Positions 25,839-34,575 of a stretch of DNA of 64,000 nt are shown piece after piece; positions within the stretch are counted from its first letter, which is position 1, and every line of letters starts with the position of its first letter. The translations under genes were made by a program, and so were the position numbers. This stretch comes from JBCBCP01 sp038530575 (GTDB taxonomy: Bacteria; Pseudomonadota; Alphaproteobacteria; Rhodobacterales; Rhodobacteraceae): the NCBI GenBank assembly GCA_038530575.1, contig JBCBCP010000004.1, positions 62,001 through 126,000 of the forward strand. Reading direction: 5' to 3'. The notes under the pieces were generated by a model. It worked only from the letters and a program-made list of their open reading frames with translations, had not been told where the DNA came from and searched no databases.

Positions 25839-26818
25839 TGCGTTTCGGCCTCAAAACCCACCGACTTGGGGTCAAGCACGTAATGCGCGCCACAGAACTG
25901 GCAGTCGGCGGTCACAGTGCCCTCATCCGTGGTCATCTTCTCGATGTCCTTGGCAGAATAGATCGACAGACTCTGGCGCACCCGCTCTTCGGAACAAGTG
26001 CAGCCAAACCGCACTGGCTGCGCGTCAAAGACCCGCGGTGCTTCTTCATGAAACAACCGCAGGAGCAGATCGTTGGGCGGGACCTGCGGGCCGATCAGCT
26101 CAAGCTCTTCGACCGTTTTCAGCAGGATGTTCACCCGGTTCCAGTTCTCTTCGATCTCGCCCTCGCCATCGACAAGGTTCGCCGCCCGCACAACGCCATC
26201 GCGCGTGTCGCCCGACGCCATCAGCGGCGAGGCCTGCGGCATGTGCTGGATCATGATCCCGCCGCCGCGCCAATGCTCCGGCCCGCCTTCCGACGAGCGG
26301 CCAAAGCTGAGCGCAAAGCTGGTTGGCAGCTGTTCGGACTGCGCAAAATACGCCTCTGCCGCGTCGGCCAGCGACCCGCCCGTGAGCGGCGTGATTCCCT
26401 GGTACGGGCGCATGTCCTCGCCCTGATCTATTAGAATCGCGAAATAGCCCTCGCCCAGCAGGTCGTAAGGCGCCTTGTCACCCACTTGGTCCGGATCGAA
26501 GCTGGCATAGGCCCGGATTTGCGCCGGCTCACCCTCTGCCGAGGGGCCAAAGTAATCCGTTGCGATCATCCGCACTGCCGCCCCTTTGCAGCGCACCTGC
26601 AAGGACAGCTTCCATCGCAGCTTGATCGTCTGACCAATTAGCGCAGTGAGAAGCGCCATCTCGGCCACCAACGCTTCAACGCTGGGCGGGTAAGCATGCT
26701 GCGACAGAATACGCCCCAAGGCACCGTCAAGCCGCGCAACACGGCCACGAATGTCTGGCACATCAAGCTGAAAAGGCAGGACTGTATCGTCCCACACGAG
26801 CTGGGTTCCTGTTGTCAT
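25835..26818 (-). CDS. hslO: Hsp33 redox-regulated chaperone
   Basis: Cytosolic holdase activated by oxidative unfolding, 327 aa. The C-terminal zinc site is FGCTCSEERV plus CQFCGAHYVL (CxC and CxxC), the redox switch. The N-terminal barrel and GEGYFAILIDQGEDMRPYQGITPL are typical. The ATG at 26818 has AGGAG 9 nt upstream; the longer frame adds unrelated sequence. It is the first gene of an operon with the CoA Nudix and CCA enzymes. Confidence 0.95.
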   Translation of the reverse strand: MTTGTQLVWDDTVLPFQLDVPDIRGRVARLDGALGRILSQHAYPPSVEALVAEMALLTALIGQTIKLRWKLSLQVRCKGAAVRMIATDYFGPSAEGEPAQIRAYASFDPDQVGDKAPYDLLGEGYFAILIDQGEDMRPYQGITPLTGGSLADAAEAYFAQSEQLPTSFALSFGRSSEGGPEHWRGGGIMIQHMPQASPLMASGDTRDGVVRAANLVDGEGEIEENWNRVNILLKTVEELELIGPQVPPNDLLLRLFHEEAPRVFDAQPVRFGCTCSEERVRQSLSIYSAKDIEKMTTDEGTVTADCQFCGAHYVLDPKSVGFEAETQ

Positions 26819-26960
26819 CAGAGGCTCCTTGCGTCTCCACCCCCCCGGCAGGGGGCGACCAGCGGGGTGGCATATCGTGTCACCTGCCGCTTGGCGTAAG
26901 TGCGTGATATAGCGCAAATCAGCGCCAGCAAAAGAGGCGTGCAGCTACAGGATATCCGCT

Positions 26961-27407
26961 ATGCGCCGCGTGGGACGAAGCCCCGACCCGAACCGCCGAT
27001 ATACGCTGCGCCCGGGCGTCTATGCAATCCTGCCATGCAGGGGCGGGGTGCTGCTGACGGCGCAGTTCGAAGACGGGATGCCGGATGTTCAGTTGCCTGG
27101 AGGGGGAATTGACGCGGGCGAGCACCCTTTGCCCGCGCTGCACCGAGAGGTTTTCGAGGAAACCGGGTGGCACATAACCGCAGCGCGCCGGCTCGGTGCG
27201 TTCAGGCGTTTTGTCTATATGCCAGAGTATGATTTGTGGGCTGAAAAGTTGTGTTCCGTTTACGTTGCGCGCCCGACCCGCGCGATTTGCCCGCCACCGG
27301 AGCCGCTGCACGAAGCCCTGATCCTGCCTATGAAAGAGGCCATCGCAACGCTCGGCAACGATGGCGACCGGCTGTTTATGCAGCGCTATGCGGGCGTCTT
27401 GGCCTGA
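26961..27407 (+). CDS. Nudix hydrolase of unknown substrate
   Basis: A 148-aa Nudix protein: GVYAILPCRGGVLLTAQ, Nudix box GGGIDAGEHPLPALHREVFEETGW (about 47-70). PPPEPLHEALILPMKEAIATLGNDGDRLFMQRY is a C-terminal helix common in small Rhodobacterales Nudix proteins. It is divergent from hslO. Its 3' end overlaps the convergent receiver-phosphatase gene by 22 bp. The substrate cannot be inferred. Confidence 0.85.
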   Translation: MRRVGRSPDPNRRYTLRPGVYAILPCRGGVLLTAQFEDGMPDVQLPGGGIDAGEHPLPALHREVFEETGWHITAARRLGAFRRFVYMPEYDLWAEKLCSVYVARPTRAICPPPEPLHEALILPMKEAIATLGNDGDRLFMQRYAGVLA

Positions 27408-28657
27408 TATTCCAACAAGATACCCGATACATCGTCGGGAAAGTCCCGCTCTCCGGCAAATTCCGCCAACTTCCAGACCAGCGCATCGAAAAAAGCCGGG
27501 CCGCCGAGCGTGTGCAAGCCTTCGACAAGGCGGGTGACGCCGCTTTCGTCCAGTAGATTACCTTCAGGATCAGGGCATTCGACGACACCGTCAGACATGA
27601 TCAAAAGGCGGTCGCCAGGCTGCAGCGCAACCTCGAACTGTGAAAAGCTCACACCTTCCATCAAGCCAACCGGAAAGCCGCCATCGCCAATATGTTCAAC
27701 CGTCCCGTTCGCCCGCTGCACCACCGGGTGCGGATGGCCAGCCTGACCGATGCAGACATGGCCCGTTGCAAGGTCGATGTCCGCGAGCATCATCGTGAAA
27801 TAATGCTCTGTCTCCATCTCGCAGAGGACCAGTTCGTTGATCGCCTCAATCGCCTCGACCGGCGCGCGCATTTCATAGCCGTCTGGTCCATCGCACAAGG
27901 CAACGTTCTGCGATGGCGCCGTGGATGAAAGATACCCCGCGATCCGCGCCGTCATCAGTGCCGAACTGATCCCGTGGCCCGACACGTCGATCGCGAAAAG
28001 GCCCACATGCCCTGGCTGGGCGTCGAAATAGCCAACCAGATCGCCGCCAACATGCCCACACTGACGCAGCATTAAAGAAAGGTCCGCACCGGCAAGCTTG
28101 CACTGACGATCTGGAACAAGCGATTGCTGCAATTGCTTGGCCTGCTTCAGATCGCTTTCGACCGAGTCGTAAAGGCGCTGCAGTTCGCTAAGCGTGTCGG
28201 TGATTAGCCGGTTCTTTTCCTGCAACTCCCGCTGCATCTGGACGATTCGTTCGCCTGCCTTGATCCGTGCGCGCAACTCGTCCGCATTCACCGGCTTAGT
28301 CAGAAAGTCGTCTGCCCCCGCCTCTAGGCCTTGCGCAATTTCGCCCTTTTCAGACTTGGAGGTCAGGAGAATAAAATAGCTGTAGCCCTCGTGCGGCAGC
28401 AAACGGAACGCTTCGCAGAACTCGATCCCGTTCATACCAGGCATCATCCAGTCGCTCAGGATCAGGTCCGGCACCGTGGTCCGGCAGATCTCAAGCGCTT
28501 CGTCGCCGGACGCGGCCTCGCGCACCTCAAACCCCCAGCGTGCAACCGACGCACTCAGGATCTTGCGCTGGACGCGACTGTCGTCGACGATCAGCGCAAG
28601 GCGCGCGCGGCCCTCGGCCGACGCTTCGATTTCGATGTGCGCGCTTTGAGCGGTCAT
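27386..28657 (-). CDS. Response-regulator-fused PP2C (RsbU-type) phosphatase
   Basis: A 423-aa protein with a receiver domain (about 20-140; acidic pocket Asp25/Asp26, phospho-acceptor Asp69 in LILSDWMMPGMNG), a coiled-coil linker (about 150-190) and a PP2C/SpoIIE domain (GGDLVGYFD, IDVSGHGISSALMT, GQAGHPHPVV, MSDGVVE, DDVSGI). Family members dephosphorylate anti-sigma antagonists in partner-switching pathways. The architecture matches RbaY of Rhodobacter capsulatus, which affects gene-transfer-agent production; orthology is not proven. It is divergent from an HPt gene, a likely phosphorelay partner. Confidence 0.92.
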   Translation of the reverse strand: MTAQSAHIEIEASAEGRARLALIVDDSRVQRKILSASVARWGFEVREAASGDEALEICRTTVPDLILSDWMMPGMNGIEFCEAFRLLPHEGYSYFILLTSKSEKGEIAQGLEAGADDFLTKPVNADELRARIKAGERIVQMQRELQEKNRLITDTLSELQRLYDSVESDLKQAKQLQQSLVPDRQCKLAGADLSLMLRQCGHVGGDLVGYFDAQPGHVGLFAIDVSGHGISSALMTARIAGYLSSTAPSQNVALCDGPDGYEMRAPVEAIEAINELVLCEMETEHYFTMMLADIDLATGHVCIGQAGHPHPVVQRANGTVEHIGDGGFPVGLMEGVSFSQFEVALQPGDRLLIMSDGVVECPDPEGNLLDESGVTRLVEGLHTLGGPAFFDALVWKLAEFAGERDFPDDVSGILLEYQAKTPA

Positions 28658-28801
28658 AAACCCCGCCTCCTGTAATGCGCTTCAAATAAGCCCACTAACG
28701 CTTAACCCACTCTCAAACTGAAAATTTGAAAGTTTCGAATTTGAGGCTTTCACGCTCCTTTAAGCATGCTTCGCTATGCCTATTGAGCAAAGGAGCATGC
28801 G

Positions 28802-29128
28802 ATGATCGATTGGACCCGTGTCGGTGATCTGCGCGACGAGGTTGGCGCAGAGGATTTCGAGGAAGTCGTCGAACTCTTCATCGAGGAGGTGGACGAGGCG
28901 ATTGAACGTCTGCGAGCAGAGGCTTACGAAACATCGCTCGCGGCTGAGCTTCACTTTCTCAAGGGCAGCGCGATGAACCTTGGGTTCAGCGGCTTTGCTG
29001 ACCTTTGCAGCGCTGCCGAACAAACTGCAGAGCAGGGCGGGCAAGTTAATACAGCGGGCATCGTGGCGTCTTACGAAATGGCGCGCACCGCATTTCTTGC
29101 AGAACGTGCTGAGCGGCTTGCTGCTTGA
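28802..29128 (+). CDS. Histidine phosphotransfer (HPt) domain protein
   Basis: A 108-aa four-helix HPt protein. The phospho-accepting histidine is His51 in AELHFLKGSAMNLGF, the canonical HxxKGSxxxxG motif. Helices before it are acidic. The ribosome-binding site GGAG lies 6 nt before the ATG. It is divergent from the receiver-PP2C gene across 144 bp, so the pair may pass phosphate. The promoter region contains TTAACC and a 10-bp palindrome AAGCATGCTT at 28762-28771. Confidence 0.9.
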   Translation: MIDWTRVGDLRDEVGAEDFEEVVELFIEEVDEAIERLRAEAYETSLAAELHFLKGSAMNLGFSGFADLCSAAEQTAEQGGQVNTAGIVASYEMARTAFLAERAERLAA

Positions 29129-29134
29129 CCTCGG

Positions 29135-30355
29135 TCAGATCACAAACTGCGCCAATGTCTCGTTATCGGTAATGTCGGTGTAGGTCAGACCGGCATCATC
29201 AAGCCGCTGAAACAGGTCGATGAAGTTCTCGGGCCGGTCCGTCTCAATGCCGATAAGCACAGACCCGAAATTGCGCGCGGATTTCTTCAGGTACTCGAAC
29301 CGGGTAATATTATCCGCCGGGCCCAGATTGCTCAGGAAATCCTTCAACGCGCCCGGGCGCTGTGGCAGGCGCAAAATGAAGTACTTCTTTAGCCCTTCGA
29401 ACCGCTGCGCGCGCTCTTTCACCTCCGGCAGGCGTTCAAAATCGAAATTCCCGCCAGTCGAGGCGACGACAACCCGCTTGCCGCGAATCTGTTCCCCGAT
29501 CTTGTCCAGCGCCTTGATCGAAATCGCACCTGCCGGCTCCAACACGATCCCTTCAACGTTCAGCATTTCCATCATGGCTGTGCAAATGCTGTCCTCCGGA
29601 ACGTCGATGACCGCCGACCGCGCCACGTGGCGGAGCGCCTCGAAATTGCGTGTGCCAATGGTTGCCACCGCCGCGCCGTCGACAAACGTGTCGATGGGCG
29701 ACACATCCACCGGCTTACCGGCCGACAGCGCTTCTGCCAGTGACCGCGCACCAGTCGGCTCGACAAGCGTATAGGTGCAAGCCCCGCCGAAATACTTCAG
29801 AACACCTGACGAAAGCCCGCCGCCGCCAACAGGCAGAACGATATGATCCGGCATGCCGCCTAGCTGCGCCTCTATCTCAACGGCGACAGACGCTTGCCCC
29901 TCAATCACGTCATTATCATCAAATGGCGAAAGAAAATGCGCGCCCTCGGCGGTACAGAATGCCTGTGCCTCGGCCAATGCATCATCAAAATAGTCGCCGA
30001 CCAGACGCACTTCGACTTTATCGCCGCCGAACATCTTGGTCTTCATGATCTTCTGGTCCGGCGTTGTCACAGGCATGAAGATCACGCCGCGCACCCCGAA
30101 ATGCTTGCACATATAGGCCACACCCTGCGCGTGATTGCCCGCGCTGGCACAGACATAGGCTTGCGCGCTTTGCTTGCGCATCGCGTTGAACGCCCCGCGC
30201 AACTTGTAGGAACGCACCGGGCTCAGATCTTCGCGCTTGAGGTAAATCTCTGCCCCGAAGCGTTCTGACAGCAGGGCATTGTACATCAGCGGCGTGGCGG
30301 GAAACACGTCGCGCATTGCTGCTTCGGCGGCGCGGGCTTGATCACGAAAACTCAT
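29135..30355 (-). CDS. ilvA: Threonine ammonia-lyase, short biosynthetic form
   Basis: Converts threonine to 2-oxobutyrate, the first step to isoleucine. The 406-aa protein has PLP-binding PVRSYKLRGA (Lys51), CASAGNHAQGVAY, phosphate-binding VGGGGLSSGV and a C-terminal ACT-like domain (about 330-400; FILRLPQRPGALKDFLSNLGP). At about 400 aa it is the form with one regulatory domain rather than the 514-aa enteric enzyme. It is convergent with the HPt gene (6-bp gap) and divergent from argG. Confidence 0.95.
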   Translation of the reverse strand: MSFRDQARAAEAAMRDVFPATPLMYNALLSERFGAEIYLKREDLSPVRSYKLRGAFNAMRKQSAQAYVCASAGNHAQGVAYMCKHFGVRGVIFMPVTTPDQKIMKTKMFGGDKVEVRLVGDYFDDALAEAQAFCTAEGAHFLSPFDDNDVIEGQASVAVEIEAQLGGMPDHIVLPVGGGGLSSGVLKYFGGACTYTLVEPTGARSLAEALSAGKPVDVSPIDTFVDGAAVATIGTRNFEALRHVARSAVIDVPEDSICTAMMEMLNVEGIVLEPAGAISIKALDKIGEQIRGKRVVVASTGGNFDFERLPEVKERAQRFEGLKKYFILRLPQRPGALKDFLSNLGPADNITRFEYLKKSARNFGSVLIGIETDRPENFIDLFQRLDDAGLTYTDITDNETLAQFVI

Positions 30356-30446
30356 TCAACCCGCCTAAGCGCCGCAAGCGGCTCCGTCAATCTTGCGAGC
30401 CTGCCTCAAAACAGATACGCCGCGCGGCAGCATTCAGGAGAAAGAC

Positions 30447-31664
30447 ATGAGCGCGCCCAAGAAAGTTGTTCTGGCCTATTCCGGTGGCCTCGACACCTCG
30501 ATCATCCTCAAGTGGCTGCAGACCGAATACGGCTGCGAGGTTGTGACCTTTACCGCCGATCTCGGCCAGGGCGAAGAGCTGGAGCCCGCCCGCACCAAGG
30601 CCGAGATGATGGGCGCATCCGCCATCTATATCGAGGACATTCGCGAAGAGTTCGTACGCGACTTCGTCTTCCCTATGTTTCGCGCCAATGCGGTCTACGA
30701 AGGGCTCTACCTGCTGGGCACCTCCATCGCGCGCCCGCTGATCTCCAAGCGGTTGGTTGAGATCGCGGCGGAAGTGGGCGCCGACGCTGTGGCCCATGGT
30801 GCAACCGGCAAGGGCAACGATCAGGTCAGGTTCGAGCTGTCGGCCTATGCGCTGAACCCGGACATCAAGGTGATCGCGCCGTGGCGTGAGTGGACCCTTA
30901 GCAGCCGGGAAAAGCTGATCGAGTTTGCCGAACAGCACCAGATCCCGATTGCGAAGGACAAGCGGGGCGAGGCGCCGTTTTCGGTCGATGCGAACCTGCT
31001 GCACACCTCCTCCGAGGGCAAAGTGCTGGAAGATCCGGCAGTGGAAGCCCCTGACTATGTCTACCAGCGCACCGTTCACCCGGAGGACGCGCCGGACACA
31101 CCCGAATACATCGAAATCGGGTTCGAAGGCGGCGACGCCGTATCGATCAACGGCGAAGCCATGTCGCCCGCTACAATTCTGACGAAGCTCAACGAGCTGG
31201 GCGGCAAGCACGGCTGCGGCCGTCTTGATCTGGTCGAAGGACGCTTTGTCGGCATGAAGTCCCGCGGCATTTACGAGACCCCGGGCGGCACGCTCCTGCT
31301 CGAGGCGCACCGTGGTATAGAATCCATCACTCTCGACCGCGGCGCGGCGCATCTGAAGGACGAGCTGATGCCGCGCTATGCGGAGCTGATCTACAATGGT
31401 TTCTGGTTCTCTCCCGAGCGCGAGATGCTGCAGGCCGCCATTGACGCCAGCCAGAAGCACGTGACCGGAACCGTCCGGCTCAAGCTCTACAAGGGCAGCG
31501 CACAGACGGTGGGCCGCTGGTCGGACCACAGCCTTTATTCCGAGGCGCATGTGACCTTCGAAGACGACGCAGGCGCCTACGACCAGAAGGATGCCGCGGG
31601 CTTCATCCAATTGAACGCCCTGCGCCTGAAGCTGTTGGCGGCGCGAGACAATCGGGTGAAGTAG
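30447..31664 (+). CDS. argG: Argininosuccinate synthase
   Basis: Joins citrulline and aspartate with ATP in arginine synthesis. The 405-aa protein has the ATP pyrophosphatase P-loop AYSGGLDTS (about 10-18), GATGKGNDQVRFE, and EFVGMKSRGIYETPGG. The ATG at 30447 is preceded by AGGAGAAAGAC. It is divergent from ilvA with a 91-bp spacer. Two perfect hairpins follow its stop at 31690-31739. Another arginine gene, argJ, is far away at 1924, so the pathway is dispersed. Confidence 0.97.
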   Translation: MSAPKKVVLAYSGGLDTSIILKWLQTEYGCEVVTFTADLGQGEELEPARTKAEMMGASAIYIEDIREEFVRDFVFPMFRANAVYEGLYLLGTSIARPLISKRLVEIAAEVGADAVAHGATGKGNDQVRFELSAYALNPDIKVIAPWREWTLSSREKLIEFAEQHQIPIAKDKRGEAPFSVDANLLHTSSEGKVLEDPAVEAPDYVYQRTVHPEDAPDTPEYIEIGFEGGDAVSINGEAMSPATILTKLNELGGKHGCGRLDLVEGRFVGMKSRGIYETPGGTLLLEAHRGIESITLDRGAAHLKDELMPRYAELIYNGFWFSPEREMLQAAIDASQKHVTGTVRLKLYKGSAQTVGRWSDHSLYSEAHVTFEDDAGAYDQKDAAGFIQLNALRLKLLAARDNRVK

Positions 31665-31689
31665 AAATTCCGCTTAGATCAATGCACAC

Positions 31690-31710
31690 GCGCAACGGAC
31701 ACCGTTGCGC
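31690..31710. other. First of two tandem hairpins after argG
   Basis: GCGCAACGG and CCGTTGCGC form a perfect 9-bp stem around an ACA loop, 25 bases after the argG stop. No T-run follows. Confidence 0.75.
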
Positions 31711-31711
31711 C

Positions 31712-31739
31712 GCGCCGTTCCGCCCCCACGGAACGGCGC
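31712..31739. other. Second of two tandem hairpins after argG
   Basis: GCGCCGTTCCG and CGGAACGGCGC form a perfect 11-bp stem around a CCCCCA loop, one base after the first hairpin and 20 bases before the convergent gene's stop. There is no T-run, so it may be a rho-type/3'-end-protecting structure for both converging mRNAs. Confidence 0.75.
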
Positions 31740-31759
31740 TTCAGCTCACTGGTTCTGCA

Positions 31760-32461
31760 TTAATCCAGCGTCTCTGCCCGGTCTCGCATCGCGCGGTACA
31801 GCGGCGCTGCCGCCGCCAAAAGCCGACCGGCGTCCCCGTTCAACACCGGTAAAGGCCCCTCTGGCCCGGCAAAGCCTGTGGACCGGTGCACCGCGTCATA
31901 CCAATGCGGTGCCCACGCGCCGTCGAACGGCTTCGGCCCAGCCTCCCACGCCAGCATGGCCGGATCGAACGACACCCCGGCAACCTCACATATCCGCCGC
32001 AGCATCCCTTCCGGATCGCGCCGAATATCGAAACTATCGACCAGATAGCCGCCCAGCGCCTCGATCAGACGCAGCTGCTGTGGAAAGCCAATATCCTCCA
32101 ACGTGGGCATCTCCCGCTTTACCGCATAGCTTGCGATGACGCGTGCGGGATGACGGATCAGGTGAATATGCACCGCTCCCTCTGCCCATCCCATCGGGAA
32201 ACCAGGCAGCATGTGATGCGCCATGAGCTTGAAATAGCGATGCCTCTCGGCCCGTGCCAGGTTCGCAGCTACCACCTCCGGATCAACCGACTGCGACGCG
32301 AGAACCGCCTCGCGCATGGGATGGTCGGCGCCACAGGCAGACAGGTAAGCCGCATAAAACGGCTCATCGACCGCTTCCATGTCGGCGCGATTGCCAAAGC
32401 TGTACATCAGCGCAGTCGACAGGTTCCGAGGCCCCGACCACATTGCAATCCGTTGAACCAT
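31760..32461 (-). CDS. Sulfotransferase-like protein
   Basis: A 233-aa protein beginning MVQRIAMWSGPRNLSTALMYSFGNR; WSGPRNLSTAL is the P-loop-like PAPS-binding segment of a bacterial sulfotransferase-like family (sometimes annotated with branched-chain aminotransferase neighbours). HIHLIRHPARVIASYAV is the 3'-phosphate site. The substrate is unknown. The ATG at 32461 (GGGGCGG 6 nt upstream) is favoured over one eight codons earlier. It is convergent with argG. Confidence 0.82.
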   Translation of the reverse strand: MVQRIAMWSGPRNLSTALMYSFGNRADMEAVDEPFYAAYLSACGADHPMREAVLASQSVDPEVVAANLARAERHRYFKLMAHHMLPGFPMGWAEGAVHIHLIRHPARVIASYAVKREMPTLEDIGFPQQLRLIEALGGYLVDSFDIRRDPEGMLRRICEVAGVSFDPAMLAWEAGPKPFDGAWAPHWYDAVHRSTGFAGPEGPLPVLNGDAGRLLAAAAPLYRAMRDRAETLD

Positions 32462-32565
32462 TCCGCCCCTTGAAACGTAATTCAATCAAACGTGACCTCC
32501 CGCCCTCGTGAGTTGCGTGTCACCGCACAGATGGGCAGCCTGAGACCAGACAAGGAGATAGTCCC

Positions 32566-33222
32566 ATGCAGAACGCACAAGTAAAGCCCCTCCTCCTCGC
32601 CCTCTGCATCGCGCTTGGCTTTATGGCCAAGGCCAAGACCGCCTCGGCGCAGCAGACCGACACGCTGACACTCGCCGGCGGGTGCTTCTGGTGCATCGAG
32701 GCAGACTTCGAAAAGGTCAAAGGCGTGACCGGGGTCGTGTCAGGCTATACTGGTGGTAGCGTGGAAAACCCAACCTACAAGCAGGTGGTGCGGGGCGGCA
32801 CAGGCCATTACGAAGCGGTTCAGATCACCTTTGATCCGTCCGTTATCAGCACGGCGCAGCTGCTGAATCTTTACTTCCGCTCGGTCGATCCCACGGATGC
32901 AGGCGGTCAGTTCTGCGATCGCGGGCAAAGCTATGCAACGGCAATCTTCGCCAGTCCGGACCAGAAAGCCGCCGCTCAGACGGCGAAAACAGAAGCAGGC
33001 GCGGCGTTAGGTCAAAAGATCGTCACGCCGATCCTGAGCGAGCAAGAATTCTACGTCGCGGAGGACTACCATCAGGACTACTACAAAAAGCAGGACCTGA
33101 TCCTGACCCGCTTCGGTCCGCGCTCAAAGGCAGAAGCTTACAAGCGCTACCGTGCAGCCTGCGGGCGGGACGCACGCGTCCTCCAACTTTGGGGGGATGC
33201 GGCGCCTTTCGCAGGAAGCTGA
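32566..33222 (+). CDS. msrA: Periplasmic peptide-methionine (S)-S-oxide reductase
   Basis: Repairs methionine sulfoxide. The 218-aa protein carries a signal peptide (about 1-28, ending ASA before QQ), so it acts in the periplasm, unlike the usual cytosolic MsrA. The catalytic site is GGCFWC (Cys40), and substrate-binding VVSGYTGGSVENPTYKQV and HYEAVQITFDP follow. AEDYHQDYYKK is the usual recycling region. A ribosome-binding site (AAGGAGA) precedes the ATG. It is followed by an oppositely oriented lipoprotein gene. Confidence 0.94.
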   Translation: MQNAQVKPLLLALCIALGFMAKAKTASAQQTDTLTLAGGCFWCIEADFEKVKGVTGVVSGYTGGSVENPTYKQVVRGGTGHYEAVQITFDPSVISTAQLLNLYFRSVDPTDAGGQFCDRGQSYATAIFASPDQKAAAQTAKTEAGAALGQKIVTPILSEQEFYVAEDYHQDYYKKQDLILTRFGPRSKAEAYKRYRAACGRDARVLQLWGDAAPFAGS

Positions 33223-33266
33223 TGGTAAGCGGCAGGCAAGCCGCACCCCCCACCATTAAGCTTGGA

Positions 33267-33587
33267 TCAGAACTTGCAGCGCTTTTCCTTGGCCAACGCT
33301 ACAAGCACTTCGTTCCGCTTGTTAGCCGCCTCGAGCGCCTCGGTCGCATTGGAATAGTTGCCGATCACCGCGGGCCAGAACAGGATGGCGGCCGCCACAT
33401 TTGCGCCCGACGCCGTTCGCCCTTTGGCGGCTTCAGTCCGGATCTCCTCGAGCTTGACCAACTCGGCCTTGATATCCTCACAGGACAGATCACCATCTTT
33501 CACAGACGTGGTCTGCACCACCTCTGGCGATACACAGGCAGACAGGGCAAAGGCACCTACGGACAACGCAGCAACCAGTTTCTTCAT
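33267..33587 (-). CDS. Small lipoprotein of unknown function
   Basis: A 106-aa product with a lipoprotein leader (MKKLVAALSVGAFALSAC; Cys18 in LSAC). The mature part has SCEDIKAELVKLEEIRTEA, a hydrophobic stretch AAAILFWPAVIGNYSNA (about 65-81) and a helical C-terminus NATEALEAANKRNEVLVALAKEKRCKF. Two further cysteines could form a disulfide. No family is recognised. The upstream frame extension has poor coding character. It would be envelope-anchored. Confidence 0.75.
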   Translation of the reverse strand: MKKLVAALSVGAFALSACVSPEVVQTTSVKDGDLSCEDIKAELVKLEEIRTEAAKGRTASGANVAAAILFWPAVIGNYSNATEALEAANKRNEVLVALAKEKRCKF

Positions 33588-33708
33588 TTCGCGCACTTCT
33601 TTTTTAACAACACTGTTTCGGTCCGTCTTCGATACGTGGGAATAGCCAAAGAAACAACGCGCCAAAGTTACGATAGAGTATTGATTTCAAAAAGATGTTG
33701 CGATGAAA

Positions 33709-34575
33709 CTAAAGCCGCGCGTCCTCGATATCCTTCAAATCGGGAATTACATCGGCAGTGCCAACCCGGGTCACCATTATAGCCGCGGCGAGACCCGCGC
33801 GGGTGACGGCTTGCGCCGGCAACTCCCCCCGATCCAGTCCCGCGACGACATATCCGGTAAACGTATCGCCTGCACCGGTTGTATCCACCGCCTCCACTGG
33901 AATAGCCGGGAAATCCGTTTGCACACCGCCGTCGTAAATGGTGCAGCCATCCGCCCCCTTGGTCACGATCACCAGCTGGACGCCCAGCGCGTCCGGCGCT
34001 TGCCCCGTGGCCGCGCTTAGCTGTTCGGCTTCAACCGCGTTCATCACAAGCAAATCCAGCACCGGCAGAACGGCGCGCACCGCCTCTGCATCGAATGGTG
34101 CGGCTGCATAGGCAACCTTCAGGCCCAGGGCCCGGCCCATCTGCGCCGCGTGTGTTTGACCCGAGGTTTCATTCTGCATCAGCAGCCAATCGCCTGAGGC
34201 AGCCTGCGACAGCGCCTGACCGATCATGTCGTCGGTAATGGCGCCATTGGCACCCGGCCAAAGCAGGATGTTGTTCTCCCCCTCCGCATCAACCGCAATG
34301 ATCGCGTGCCCCGTCGGCCCGTCCACCTCGGAGATGCAGCGCGTATCGACCCCGTATTCCAGCAAACGCTCTGCCGCCCAGCGCCCATCGGAACCCACCG
34401 CGCCGACATGCACCACGTGCGCCGCCGCCCGCGCCGCCGCCACCGACATGTTTGCACCCTTACCGCCCAGGCCTTCCGAATGTTCCGACGCCGCCAAGGT
34501 CTCCCCCGGCACGGGCAGATGCTTCACCCGGTAAAGCCGATCAATATTGATCGACCCGAGGTTCCAGATCGTCAC
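33709..34575 (-). CDS. Ribokinase-like PfkB-family sugar kinase
   Basis: A 288-aa carbohydrate kinase: GGKGANMSVAAARA near the N-terminus (sugar binding) and the catalytic anion-hole VEAVDTTGAGDTFTGYVV near residue 230. It resembles ribokinase (RbsK) closely, but the substrate cannot be fixed because no sugar transporter or ribose genes adjoin it. It shares a 4-bp ATGA overlap with malic enzyme upstream, an odd pair. Confidence 0.88.
   Translation of the reverse strand: MTIWNLGSINIDRLYRVKHLPVPGETLAASEHSEGLGGKGANMSVAAARAAAHVVHVGAVGSDGRWAAERLLEYGVDTRCISEVDGPTGHAIIAVDAEGENNILLWPGANGAITDDMIGQALSQAASGDWLLMQNETSGQTHAAQMGRALGLKVAYAAAPFDAEAVRAVLPVLDLLVMNAVEAEQLSAATGQAPDALGVQLVIVTKGADGCTIYDGGVQTDFPAIPVEAVDTTGAGDTFTGYVVAGLDRGELPAQAVTRAGLAAAIMVTRVGTADVIPDLKDIEDARL

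Noticed and set aside
28712..28745. Inverted repeat CTCAAA ... TTTGAG in the HPt promoter region
   Set aside because: Six-base arms with a long spacer in AT-rich DNA are too weak to claim as an operator.
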